DNA from: Colias croceus
Taxonomy: Eukaryota > Arthropoda > Insecta > Lepidoptera > Pieridae
NCBI RefSeq assembly: GCF_905220415.1
Contig: NC_059566.1
Coordinates: 4,092,001 to 4,156,000 of the forward strand
Reading direction: 5' to 3'
DNA length: 64,000 nt
Position 1 is the stretch's first letter; each line of letters begins with the position of its first letter. The position numbers and the translations under genes were made by a program. Positions 1 to 9,899 of this stretch are shown here, in pieces. The notes beneath the pieces are model-generated. The model saw nothing but the letters and a program-made list of their open reading frames with translations, ran no database searches and was not told the origin of the DNA.

Positions 1-430
1 GTAATATAAAAATAGTTGGCTTAACAAAACCTCATGCAACTCGCGTTTATAGAAAGCCGCAAAGTAACTCTCATTCTTATTATATATATAAAAATACTCG
101 GCTAAACAAATCCCGATGCAACTTGCGTTTATCGATAGTTGCAAAGTAATATAAAAATAATCGGCTAAACAGAAATCATTACGACTTAAATCTATCGATG
201 TTTCGATAACACACAAACATCCCTTATTGACTAAACAGAAAATAAATATCGTCTTATATGTATGTTTGCGCAAATTGACGACTAGCGCCTATTTTGCTAA
301 ACAAAAACCAATGCGACTCACGTCTATCGACACACACAGGTCCTCCCCCTATCCTTAAACACACACACTCAAATACCTCCACACTTGCTAAACAAAAACC
401 GATGCGACTCACATCTATCAATAGCTTTCA
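1..430. repeat. degenerate tandem repeat overlapping the last visible exon of the PHD gene
   Basis: A unit resembling GATGCGACTCACRTCTATCG recurs near 32, 113, 171, 311 and 402, each preceded by a form of GCTAAACAAAAACC. Spacing is irregular, roughly 60-140 bases. The copy at 402-421 carries the possible GTGAGT splice donor (minus strand) that closes the exon at 413, so the array seems to derive from the exon-intron junction, or to have invaded it. The array reaches the left edge of the window. Confidence 0.6.
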
Positions 431-3400
431 AGTACTCCACATCACTAGGTGCAGCCGGTTCACACACAGCACATACATACAAATTCGTATGTATGTCCGC
501 GCATAGTGCGTGTGCGCCTACACTACCGCATAGAAGACATAGTTTTATATCCCATGGGCTGAAAAAGAACAATCTTATATATAAATCTCGTGTCACAATG
601 TTTGTCCTCAATAGACTCCTAAATCACTTAACCGATTATAATAAAATTCGCACACCATGTGCAGTTCGATCCAACTTGAGAGATAGGATATTTTAAATCT
701 CAAATCGTTTTAGAGAAAGCGGGCGAAGCCGCGAGCGGTAAGCTAGTAACTAATAAGTATACAGCATAAATAGGCTGAAGAGTTTGTTTGTTTGAACGCG
801 CTAATCTCAGGGATAACTGGTCCGATTTGAAAAATTATATCACTGTTAGACAACCCATTTTATCGATGAGCAATGCTGGTAAAACCGCGGGGCACGGCTA
901 GTCTACACTTATCTACACTAATATTATAAAGAGGAAAACTTTGTTTGTTTGTTTGTTTGATTGTAAGGAATAGGCTCGTAAACTACTGGACCGATTTTAA
1001 AAATTCTTTCACCATTCGAAAGCTACATTATCCACGAGTAATATAGGCTATATATTATGACGCTAAGACCAACAGGAGCGGAGCCACGCGGGTAAAGCCG
1101 CGCGGCACAGCTAGTTTATAATATTATATATATACTATTTACTAATATTATAAAGCTGAAGAGTTTGTTTGTTTGAACGCGCTAATCTCGGGAACTACTG
1201 GTCCGATTTGAAAAATTCTTTCGGTGTTAGATAGCCCATTTATCGAGGAAGGCTATAGGCTATATATCATCACGCTACCAACAGGAGTGAAACCGCGCGG
1301 AGCAGTTAGTTTATTTATAATTACCCATTATCAATATTATGTTCCCTTCCTTGTGGACACTTGCATTCTGGCACATTGCAAACAATTTTCCTTTCATATA
1401 TTTCAGCGAACGCGTTCTGTTCTAGTTCCCACGCTGCGTCTCTGTAAAATCCATACTATAATATTATAAATGCGAAAGTAACTCTGTCTGTCTGTCTGTT
1501 ACTCAATCACGCCTAAACTACTACCTAAACTTACGCCTAAACTACTATAATTTGCATGAAATTTGGTATGGAGATATTTTGATACCCGAGAAAGGACATA
1601 GGCTACCTTTTATTGCGAAATATTTACCACGGGCGAAGCCGGGGCGGACCGCTAGTAAGTTATAATTATACCAAGTTTCATCGAAATCGAACCGTTAGTT
1701 TTCACGTGATGCCTGAACATACAGACACAAATTTTTTTTAATCACATATTTGGGTTTGGTATCGATCCAGTAACACCCCCTGCTATTTATTTTTTCAATA
1801 TTTTCAATGTACAGAATTGACCCTTCTACAGATTTATTATATGTACAGTGGAATCCGTTTATAATGACATTTAAGGGGAATATCAAACACGTCATAATAA
1901 ACGGACCTCATACAAAGCATTTTGTAGAAAATAAATCTCCTGTTTTTGTTAATATTTAATACAGAGAAACAAAATAGAGATGCCTACACATTGAGACTCA
2001 AAACAAACAAAAAAAAAAGTGTTGTCGGATATCACAATTTTCCCAAACAGAAATTATTAGTGTTGAAAGTTTTAGAATTCATTTCGGTCAGTATAACCGG
2101 ACAATTCATTAAAAATTGGTCACAATAAATGATATGTCACTATAAACAAAGTCATTTTATCCGACTTTTATTAAGAATTTTATATCAAAACCAAACTTTG
2201 CTGTGTAATAATAAGCGGTTGGTCAATATAACCGAAGTCATAATCAAAGAATCTACTGTATATATAATATATTATTATTTTGCATAAAAATACCCAATTA
2301 CATAATTAATATTACTTACCTATCTGGTATATAATACCCTTGACTCATAACAGCATTGTAGAATTGTTTTTTATCATTACATAGCGGACATTTTAAATAA
2401 TGCATGCCTGCACTTAAGGCCATTCTCTGAAAAATAATAAAAATATAGGTAATTTTGTCAAACATTTTGTTATAAATCTAATAATATAAAGCTGAAGAGT
2501 TTGTTTGAACGCACTAATCTCATGAACTAGTGGTCCTACTTGAAAAATTATTTCGGTGACAGATAGTCCATTTATCGAGGAAGGCTATAGGCTATATATC
2601 ATCACGCTAAGACCAACAGGAGCGGAGCAATGCGGGTAAAACTGCGGGGCACAGCTAGTTATACATACAATAAAAATTAAAACTAAAAATCATTTATATA
2701 TAACAACTTAAATAACATGGTTCTCAATTATATAAAAAACGCCGTGTATCACTCGGGGACTGGGGCGGTTGCGTTATTGCATGCTATGCCTTCAAGCCAC
2801 ACCTCCGCCCGTCAGAGTGCGGAGCGTGAGGTTTTTTCGTTACGGAATTTCTCGATTCGGTCCCCGCGATAGAAGCTATGCAATATCTTAATAATAATGC
2901 AACTATGGAGTTTCTTGTCGATTCTTCTCCATAGATACTGCTTTCCGAATCGGTGGTAAATGTTAAAAATACTTATCTATGTAATGACGATTCGAAAGTG
3001 CTACTAAATAGTAGTCTTATTGAATAAATGAATGTTTGAGTTTGAGTTTTATTTACCTGTAAACAACATCTATGGAACCAGGCATCTCTCGCACAGCAAG
3101 GCGGCCAAAATGTCCCAAGAGACGGAAAAGGATCAACTTTTTCATAGCATATAACACATACCATATCTTGTTGTATGTCTGTAATAAAAAAGCACACGTG
3201 TCAGAAGTGAAACTTCCTTAAGCTGCGAAGATACCAAAATCGCCTTACTCCATGACGTGGCGGTATTGTCCGACGCGGCATTGATATTTTACTGTCAACG
3301 CTCCTAAAGTATTACTTCAATAATATTATAGAACTGAGGAGTTTGTTTGTTAGAACGTGCTAATCTCAGGAACAAATGGTCCGATTTGAAAAATTCTTTC

Positions 3401-6400
3401 GCTGTTAGACAGCGCATTTATCGAGGCTATAGGCTATATATCATCACGCTAAGACCAACAGGAGCGGAGCACTGCGGGTAATAGCAGTATTATAAATGGG
3501 TAAGTTGTCAAGAATGTATGGACATATGTTTATTGCTCTTGCACGCCCAAAATACTGAACCAATTTCGATGATAGTTGGCAGTAATGAAGCTTATGCAAC
3601 AAAATAACACAAACTATAGAAATACTAGCTTTTGCCGGCGGATAGCGCGACACAGAGAAACATAAATTTTTATAAAGTATTATAAATAATGAAATAGTAA
3701 TATTTTTTTTTTCACACACGGCACGATCTGATCCTATACTAAGCATTCGCTTGTGTTATGGAAACCAGATGGCTGATAAACATACATATATATAATTTTA
3801 AATACTTATATAGATAATTAACACCCAGACACAGAGCAAACATCTATGTTCATCACACAAATATTTGCCCCGGGCGGGAATCGAACCCACAACCTCTGAC
3901 TTGGAAGGTACCACTACCAACCAACCAACCGGTCAGTCAAATTACCTTCAGATATAATTTCCTCCTTCACCACTACAGCTTTTAATTTCCTTTCTTTTAT
4001 CTTTCTTTCCTTAATGTTTTCTAATATGTTATTTGCTATCTTTTGTTTAGGTGCATGCTTCCAACAATATGATCTGAAAATATATTAAATGCTTAATTTA
4101 TTTATTCAATGAGACTTCTTCCACTTTTGAATTTAAACTGTCCAATAGGAGTTAAATCTTAATATATATAAATCTCGTGTCACAATGTTTGTCCTCAATG
4201 GACTCCTAAACCACTTAAACGATTATAATAAAATTTGCACACCATGTGCAGTTCGATCCAACTTGAGAGATAGGATAGTTTAAATCTCAAATCGTTTTAG
4301 AGAAAGCGGGCGAAGCCGCGGGCGGTAAGCTAGTCTACACATAAATTAAAGTAACACTTAACCTACTATAATATTATAAATGCGAAAGAGTGTGAGGATG
4401 AGTGTATGTGTGTTTGTTACTCTTTCACGCAAATACTAACTTTTAAAAAATAAAACGGGAAAATGTCCAAAAAAGTTACATTAAACACTCTCATACATTG
4501 AATTTTCCATACATTTTGTGTTCAAAGATAATGTTTGAAGTGACGTCCTCGTTTTGGAATACCATTGTATTCCACTGTGCTATATAGTTCGGGTCGAGAG
4601 AGATCTATCAGTTCCTTCTTGTCGTTGTCGTTCCATGCTGAAATGCACCTGGGTGACGGGGGGTAAAGTTAAAGTGACGGAAGAAAGTGACGGGAGGTAA
4701 AGTGACGCGAGTTAAAGTGACGGGAGATAAAGTGACGCGAGTTAAAGTGACGGGAGGTAAAGTGACGGGAGTTAATGTGACGGGAGGTAAAGTGACGGAA
4801 GCTTAAGTGACGCGAGTTAAAGTGACGGGAGATAAAGTGACGGAAGCTTAAGTGACGCGAGTTAAAGTGACGGGAGATAAAGTGACGAGAGGTAAAGTGA
4901 CGCGAGTTAAAGTGACGGGAGGTAAAGTGACGGGAATTAATGTGACGGGAGGTAAAGTGACGGGAGTTAATGTGACGGGAGGTAAAGTGACGGAAGCTTA
5001 AGTGACGCGAGTTAAAGTGACGGGAGATAAAGTGACGAGAGATAAAGTGACGGAAGCTTAAGTGACGCGAGTTAATATGATGGAAGATAAAGTGACGAGA
5101 GGTAAAGTGACGCGAGTTAAAGTGACGGGAGATAAAGTGACGGGAGGTAAAGTGACGGGAGGTAAAGTGACGGAAGCTTAAGTGACGCGAGTTAAAGTGA
5201 CGGGAGATAAAGTGACGAGAGATAAAGTGACGGAAGCTTAAGTGACGCGAGTTAATATGATGGAAGATAAAGTGACGAGAGGTAAAGTGACGCGAGTTAA
5301 AGTGACGGGAGATAAAGTGACGGAAGCTTAAGTGACGCGAGTTAATATGATGGAAGATAAAGTGACGAGAGGTAAAGTGACGCGAGTTAAAGTGACGGGA
5401 GATAAGGTGACGGGAGGTAAAGTGACGGGAGGTAAAGTGACGGAAGCTTAAGTGACGCGAGTTAAAGTGACGGGAGATAAAGTAACGAGAGGTAAAGTGA
5501 CGCGAGTTAAAGTGACGGGAGGTAAAGTGACGGGAGTTAATGTGACGGGAGGTAAAGTGACGGAAGCTTAAGTGACGCGAGTTAAAGTGGCGAGAGTTAA
5601 AGTGACGGGAGTTAATGTGACGGGAGGTAAAGTGACGGAAGCTTAAGTGACGCGAGTTAAAGTGGCGAGAGTTAAAGTGACGGGAGATAGAGTGACGAGA
5701 GATAAAGTGACGCGAGTTAGTGACGGGAGGTAAAGTGACGCGAGTTAAAGTGACCCGAGTTAAAGTGGCGTGAGTTAAAGTTAAAGTTGGTCAAAATTAT
5801 TTCGATTTCGGGAATATATACTTATAGATAATAAAGGGAAACGTTAAATGTAGTTTAAAACAACGAATGACAAAAGTGACGGGAGGTAGTGACGATTTCC
5901 ACTAAATGAATTTTTATTAAAATTTGCTAAGTCATTTAAGCACCATGAAAAGAACCAAAATATTTCATATTACATGTTTAGGATAGTCATATCTCATACT
6001 TAATGTATGGGATGTTTGGTGTAATTGTTTTTGGATATTTCCCGTTTTATTTTTAAAAAGTTATTGTTGTTATTTTACTCATTAGGTACTCATCAGTATA
6101 AAGTTTTTTGATATCTGCAATAGTTACGGAATGATCAACTGTGCACACTTAACGATTACACCCTGTATAGTAGTACATAATATATCAAAATAACTGTAGT
6201 CTGTTTGTTTGTTTGTTCAGGCTAATCTCTGAAACGGCTATATTGATTTTGATGCTACTCTACTTTAAAGATGATGATAAAGGAAAATTCTTTACCATTA
6301 ACAGTTTAATAACTCAGCCCCCGGAATCACAGCCACAATAGAAAATCTATTGTGTCGTGGCCCGATCGGGCCGCTCGGGGCTAAATGGGTTAAGTACACA

Positions 6401-8556
6401 CAGACTAACATACAAACAGACACTTCAATTAAATATACTTGTTCACAAGTCTTCTTACTTGTAATTTCCGTGAAACATAGATATAGCATTTTTCTCTCTG
6501 CCACATGGTAAATGAAATTGCTTCCTACATTGTGATACGGAACATCCTAAGGTCGCTCCTTCTTTGTTGCAATATGAACACCGCTGTAAGTTAAAAAAAA
6601 TTATACTTGAGTACATTTTTTAATGTGTTTTTCAATGTTAGCTTTCTGGCTGGCTGCTGCCATCTGGGCTGCTACATCTTAATGTGAGTGCGTGGGTGAA
6701 CGGAACGTTACTCTGTTAGCGACAAGCGCAAGAGCTTTCCCCCTTGACGGGGATCATGAGCCTCAGCTTGGGCCGTCCCTTGAGTGGAGGAGGCCAGAAG
6801 GGCAGGACTCGGTTGGGCACTATATTTGAATAAAGGACAGACAAAATTATATGAGAAGAAGCATTATGTTAGTTTTTATAACTGAGTGAAATACTAAATG
6901 GCTATAATTAAATAGAGAACATTCTACGTAGTTATTTGGAAATTACAAATTTCATGTGTTGAAATATTTACATAGACAAGTGATAACTGCGTTAAAAACA
7001 ACCGACTTCAAACTTGCACTTGCAACATTTACTAATACAGACAAAAATGCTCATAAAATAAAAACTACTGGGCCTATCCAAATAAAATTTTTATGGGACC
7101 AATTCGACACCAGCCCGCATCGAACAAAAAAAGAATCACGTAAATCGGTTCAGAAACCTCGGAGTAATCGGTGTACATACATAAAAAAAAAACATACCGG
7201 CCGAATTGATAACCTCCTCCTTTTTTTTGAAGTTGGTTAAAAATTGTACATCAAATACAATATACTTTTGTATAGAAGATTTTTAATATTGTGATAGTTT
7301 ATTTTCTTAGCATAAGGATTAAAATGTACCACTGGAAGATACTTGTTCCCACGACACAGGGAATCCTAGTGTGGGAGCAAGGGTTTTCAATATCTATGCA
7401 TCTTATATTTTTTGGAAATAAAGTTTATTGTTTATTGTTGTTGTTAAATATTTTGTTAAAAGAATACTTGTGTTATCTACAATAAAATCTAAGCAAAAAA
7501 TATAATTTTTAGAGTTTTGGTCTATTTTTCTGTATGCGGCTAGTTACTTACATGTTTCTTGCTTCTTTCAATCTCCGCCAAAATATCAGGGTATAGGAAA
7601 CCAAAGAGGCCTTCTTCTTCTTTACCCTTTTGTATTAGACAGCATGAGAGCAGCTGAAATATACAACATATTAGATATACACTTAGATATTATTTTTATG
7701 TTTTTGATAGTACAACTTATGATAATATAATTTATCTATAACTTTGTGGAGGAAGGAAGGTGGAATTCCTCCATCGAAAAAGGGAGGATCCTCGACCAGT
7801 CTACTCGACTGGCCGGCCTTGAAGGCCCCCATGAATGATGTCGGAAAGTTGTATATATGCTCTGTAGCGAAAACATTTCGCTTGCGCGATTCAGAGCGAG
7901 GTGTCGCTACAACTTAATATATGATCGTATCAATATAATATGTAATATTATGTGTGTAATATAGTATATTATTATATCTATATTTTACATTATGCTAGTA
8001 ATATTGTATTTCTTTTCCTTTCTTCAATTATTTCTCTCGGGGCTCACTGAAAATTGGTGCTGCAACGTTTTTTACGTCACAGTTGTTCACCGAGTGATTT
8101 CCCCTTTTAATGGCATCATGCTTCACAGACTACACACTTCAATGTGTATTTTTAGTACCATGTAAGTACTGTTTTCTAATTATAATTGTAATTTAATACC
8201 ATGTAAGTTTGTATGTGCCATTGAATAAATGTTTTCTTTCTTTCTTTCTAATAAGTAAATGTTCATGAATACCAAAGTATATTTATAGGGTTCAAATGTG
8301 AGTTCTAACATGTTTAAACATAAACAAAAATCATAGGGTAGATCTTACTGTTCCATTTCCATACTATGTATATCAACCTGTTTATATAACTTACCACACA
8401 AAAATAGTGGACATGTATGTCGCCAATAGCATATAATTTACCATAAATAACTTCATCGTCTACTTCCCGCATGCAGAAGGCACAAGGAGCGCATTTAGAA
8501 GCTACTCTTGCTAATAGATGTTTACTTTTCCTAATACTCAACTTGGATAACATCAT
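369..8556 (-). CDS. extended-PHD/RING zinc-binding protein, G2E3/PHF7 (pineapple eye) family, 8 coding exons, 3' end uncertain
   Basis: Coding exons, 5' to 3' on the minus strand: 8556-8395, 7653-7552, 6583-6459, 4073-3946, 3178-3057, 2426-2320, 1441-1325, and 558 down to either a donor at 413 or a read-through stop at 369. All joins use GT-AG and keep phase. Read to 369 the protein is 350 residues. Seen in order: a zinc-knuckle CAFC with VHYFC (about 32-53), the linker GLFGFLYPDIL, an ePHD part CSYCNKEGATLGC with FHLPCG (about 90-115), SYCWKHAPKQK, a PHD/RING core CVICYEK..WPPCC..WFHRCC (about 180-212) followed by CPLCN, then ECKCPQGREHN and WDIKLCLLCGSVGAHALC. This order is that of G2E3 and PHF7. 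Family members act in the nucleus as histone readers or ubiquitin ligases; that role here is inferred. The start is the first of two adjacent ATG codons; the upstream GTG was not used. Confidence 0.85.
573..746 (+). mobile_element. non-autonomous Helitron, family C
   Basis: Begins TC, ends with the hairpin GCGGGCGAAGCCGCGAGC and CTAG, and is flanked by A and T as expected for Helitron insertion. Matching copies lie at 4157-4333 (plus), 28872-29048 (minus) and, truncated, near 55970-56090. It carries no reading frame. It lies 14 bases from the exon at 413-558. Confidence 0.7.
770..1309 (+). mobile_element. three consecutive Helitron family A copies
   Basis: Copies end at about 901 (CTAG), 1114 (CTAG; start TC at 912) and 1309 (TTAG; start near 1132). 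Shared body motifs are GAGTTTGTTTGTTTGAACG, TGGTCCGATTTGAAAAATT, and CTAAGACCAACAGGAGCGG before the 3' end. The last copy stops 15 bases from the coding exon at 1325-1441. Other copies: 2477-2658, about 3318-3480 (truncated), 11508-11885, about 19612-19745 (truncated), 25887-26085, about 55065-55233 and about 55775-55970 (minus). Confidence 0.7.
1450..1655 (+). mobile_element. Helitron family B (Lep1-like)
   Basis: Starts TCCATACTATAATATTATAA, has a GTCTGTCTGTCTG run and the line GAAATTTGGTATGGAGATAT, and ends GGGCGGACCGCTAG before T. It starts only a few bases beyond the splice acceptor of the PHD-gene exon at 1325-1441. Related copies: 11628-11814, 32227-32411 and minus-strand versions near 23046-23285, 38521-38747, 58640-58760 and 60753-60966. 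The Lep1/Helitron identification rests on recalled family features. Confidence 0.7.
1656..2319. other. intronic AT-rich DNA with a small inverted-repeat relic
   Basis: No coding signal. About 1847-1910 and 2200-2260 contain partly complementary stretches of the type GTGGAATCCGTTTATAATGAC and TAAGCGGTTGGTCAATATAACC, suggesting an old DNA transposon. Nothing else was recognised. Confidence 0.35.
2738..2890 (+). repeat. 140-bp GC-rich dispersed repeat of unknown class
   Basis: Shares long near-identical blocks with 22605-22770: GTTATTGCATGCTATGCCTTC, CACACCTCCGCCCGTC, GCGTGAGGTTTTTTCGTT and GGAATTTCTCGATTCGGTCC, ending GATAGAAGCTATGCAATA. TTATTGCAT near the start and ATGCAATA at the end are inverted. 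No reading frame. I do not recognise the family; a MITE or a retroposed small RNA are both possible. Confidence 0.6.
2895..3055 (+). repeat. 3' end of a non-LTR retrotransposon or SINE, TTTGAGT-tailed family
   Basis: Contains CTTCTCCATAGATACTGC, TTTCCGAATCGGTGGTAAA and the tail GAATAAATGAATGTTTGAGT. A close copy is at 43565-43712 and a partial one near 18690-18780. The tail ends immediately beside the donor of the PHD-gene exon at 3057-3178. Confidence 0.5.
3710..3945 (-). mobile_element. tRNA-derived SINE, family S
   Basis: On the minus strand it has a box-B-like GGGTTCGATTCCCGCCCGGG, the run CAAATATTTGTGTGATGAAC and the body CAGCCATCTGGTTTCCATAA. Copies on the plus strand: about 18795-19075, 30218-30459, 32123-32530 and 36462-36676. 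Its head sits right beside the donor of the PHD-gene exon at 3946-4073, a few bases into the intron. Confidence 0.75.
4157..4333 (+). mobile_element. Helitron family C
   Basis: TC start after A, CTAG end before T, with the hairpin AGCGGGCGAAGCCGCGGGC. Nearly identical in body to 573-746. Confidence 0.7.
4441..6060. mobile_element. inverted-repeat element containing a 15-bp minisatellite
   Basis: About 63 bases at 4441-4503 are the imperfect reverse complement of about 5998-6060; shared cores are TAAAACGGGAAA, GTCCAAAAA and CATACATT. Between them is the 15-bp array. The right side continues to ACACCCTGTATAG near 6160-6172, which may be the true outer end. The left side interrupts a truncated Helitron (family D) that starts near 4371. 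The whole lies in the long intron of the PHD gene between 4073 and 6459. No coding capacity was seen. Confidence 0.55.
4652..5795 (+). repeat. 15-bp minisatellite, about 75 copies
   Basis: Consensus AGTGACGSGAGKTAA with variants GAAGCTTAAGTGACG and ATATGATGGAAGATAA. Blocks of several units are themselves repeated, for example the series containing GTTAATATGATGGAAG near 5070, 5250 and 5340, a sign of recent unequal exchange. A stray copy is at 5873-5900. Every frame is broken by stop codons, so it is not coding. Confidence 0.9.
6299..6392. repeat. short palindromic MITE, possible piggyBac type
   Basis: Core CACAATAGAAAATCTATTGTG is a palindrome, flanked by CCCCCGGAATCAC and CGGGGCTAAATGGGTTAA. 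Copies at 20212-20285 and 59030-59110 keep the same core and the CCCATTGAG end. TTAA occurs at both outer ends here, which suggests a TTAA target, though only by inference. Confidence 0.5.
6640..6830. other. GC-rich intronic segment, unidentified
   Basis: About 6655-6815 is clearly richer in G and C than its surroundings and contains CCCTTGACGGGGATCATGAG and GAGGAGGCCAGAAGGGCAGG. It has no long reading frame and no second copy in the window. It may be a fragment of a retrotransposon coding region. Confidence 0.3.
6990..7240 (+). repeat. AACCGACTTCAAA-type Lepidopteran repeat
   Basis: Starts AACAACCGACTTCAAA and ends with TTTTTTTGAAGTTGGTT, inverted ends of about 15 bases. Fragments recur at 35990-36045 and 38335-38390. 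The short apparent reading frame across it is repeat sequence, not a gene. Confidence 0.55.
7740..8260. other. intronic stretch with unidentified repeat and a TTTC-rich LINE-like tail
   Basis: 7740-7910 is GC-richer and contains CTCGACTGGCCGGCCTTGAA. 8210-8250 has GAATAAATGTTTTC followed by TTTC repeats, resembling the polyadenylated tail of a retroposon. Both lie in the first intron of the PHD gene, between 7653 and 8395. No gene was seen. Confidence 0.3.
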
Positions 8557-9899
8557 TGTACAAAAGTACACACATAAAATTAACTAATAAACAACAGTTC
8601 ATTAACAAATATATACAAAATTATGAACAAAACATAATATAACGGAGAATTTGCTATCTATTTGTAAAAGAACACATAATTTGTTGGTTCTCGATTTCAC
8701 TTTGATTAAAAGTAAACGTCAAAATAAATTAACGTTTGGCGGGAAACCGTGTTGTTATCCGTAATTTATTGTCTATGGGTAATAATCATGGAAAAATGGA
8801 ACCAAATGGAACCTTAGAATGGAACGCACTTTGAATATTTTTTATTGAAAGTAAAATATTTAAAAATACATATTCGTTTAATTAAAATTTTAATAGTATC
8901 AGTGTGGTTACAGTTTTGCTATTTCATTGTAAATTTATTTAATTTCTGCATAAACTTCGTTGTTTTAAGAGTTATTATAATTAAAACAAAAAGTTTTGCA
9001 TGCTTTTCTACTTTAATATCAGTGTTTTTCCAAATTGGTTAGTCAACGTGTTATTATTTTTGATTATTATACCTAGATAAAGATAGCCTCAGTACTGACA
9101 CATCGAATCTCTAGAATCTAGAAGTTCTGTATTAGACCATTTTAGGTACGCTTTGAACACCGTAGCAGCCAGTATAGCACCTCTCTCTACCGTAATTTAA
9201 AAATATTTGGGGATATAACACTATTTTTACATCATTAATAATAATTATAAGTCTGAAGTCTCAACTCTGAGCAAAATAAAGTGCCATCCCGTGAAATACC
9301 TAATCGTGAAATAGAAGAGGAAAAGACTCGTGTTGTTTATGGTAGGAAGTACTTTTTCATTACCTACAAATTATGAGCAATTAGTGTCAAGCAACACTAA
9401 ATTGAAAACGTCAAAAAATAATAAAAAGCCGCAAAGGCGACCGTAGGTTTTTATTTTTAACAATGTTGTGTTTGTTTATTATTTAAAAAAAACACTCTTT
9501 AAGAGTGGAAATTATTTTGTCTAGTCTTATATTTAACCGTTAAGTTTCGCAAGGCAATTCAGATCCATCAAATGAAGTTAATGTGCCATAAAAGTGTTGG
9601 TGATTTTCTTTGTTTTGAAAGTAATGAATCGTGGTGCTATATTTTAATATTTAGAGTGGTTTCCAGTTGGGTCAAGTAAAAAAACGGCTGTAGCACGTAT
9701 CTGACTACGTTTCTACGAGTTATGAATCGCAGGAAAGGCTGAAAATACGATCCCGCCATTTTGTGATTTTCCATAATAAAAATACATTTTAGATATTCGT
9801 ACGGTTAATATGGATATATTGCTCAATTACCATTTAATGTACGTCAATAGCTGTGAATTGATTGAATTCTAATAAGAATCGTATAAGAATTCCTTCGAA
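8557..9899. promoter_or_regulatory. head-to-head intergenic region, possible shared promoter
   Basis: The translation starts of the PHD-family gene (minus) and the single-zinc-finger gene (plus) are 1343 bases apart and diverge. The stretch has almost none of the repeats that fill the rest of the window. It includes short GC-richer spots near 8735-8755 and 9720-9770. Promoter function is inferred from position only. Confidence 0.35.

Noticed and set aside
4652..5795. 15-bp array as a coding repeat, since 15 is a multiple of three
   Set aside because: GGTAAAGTG, CTTAAGTG and AGTTAA variants put stop codons in every frame, and no long frame spans it.
4652..5795. Regular repeats as a possible CRISPR array
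   Set aside because: The units are contiguous with no unique spacers, and the genome is that of an insect.
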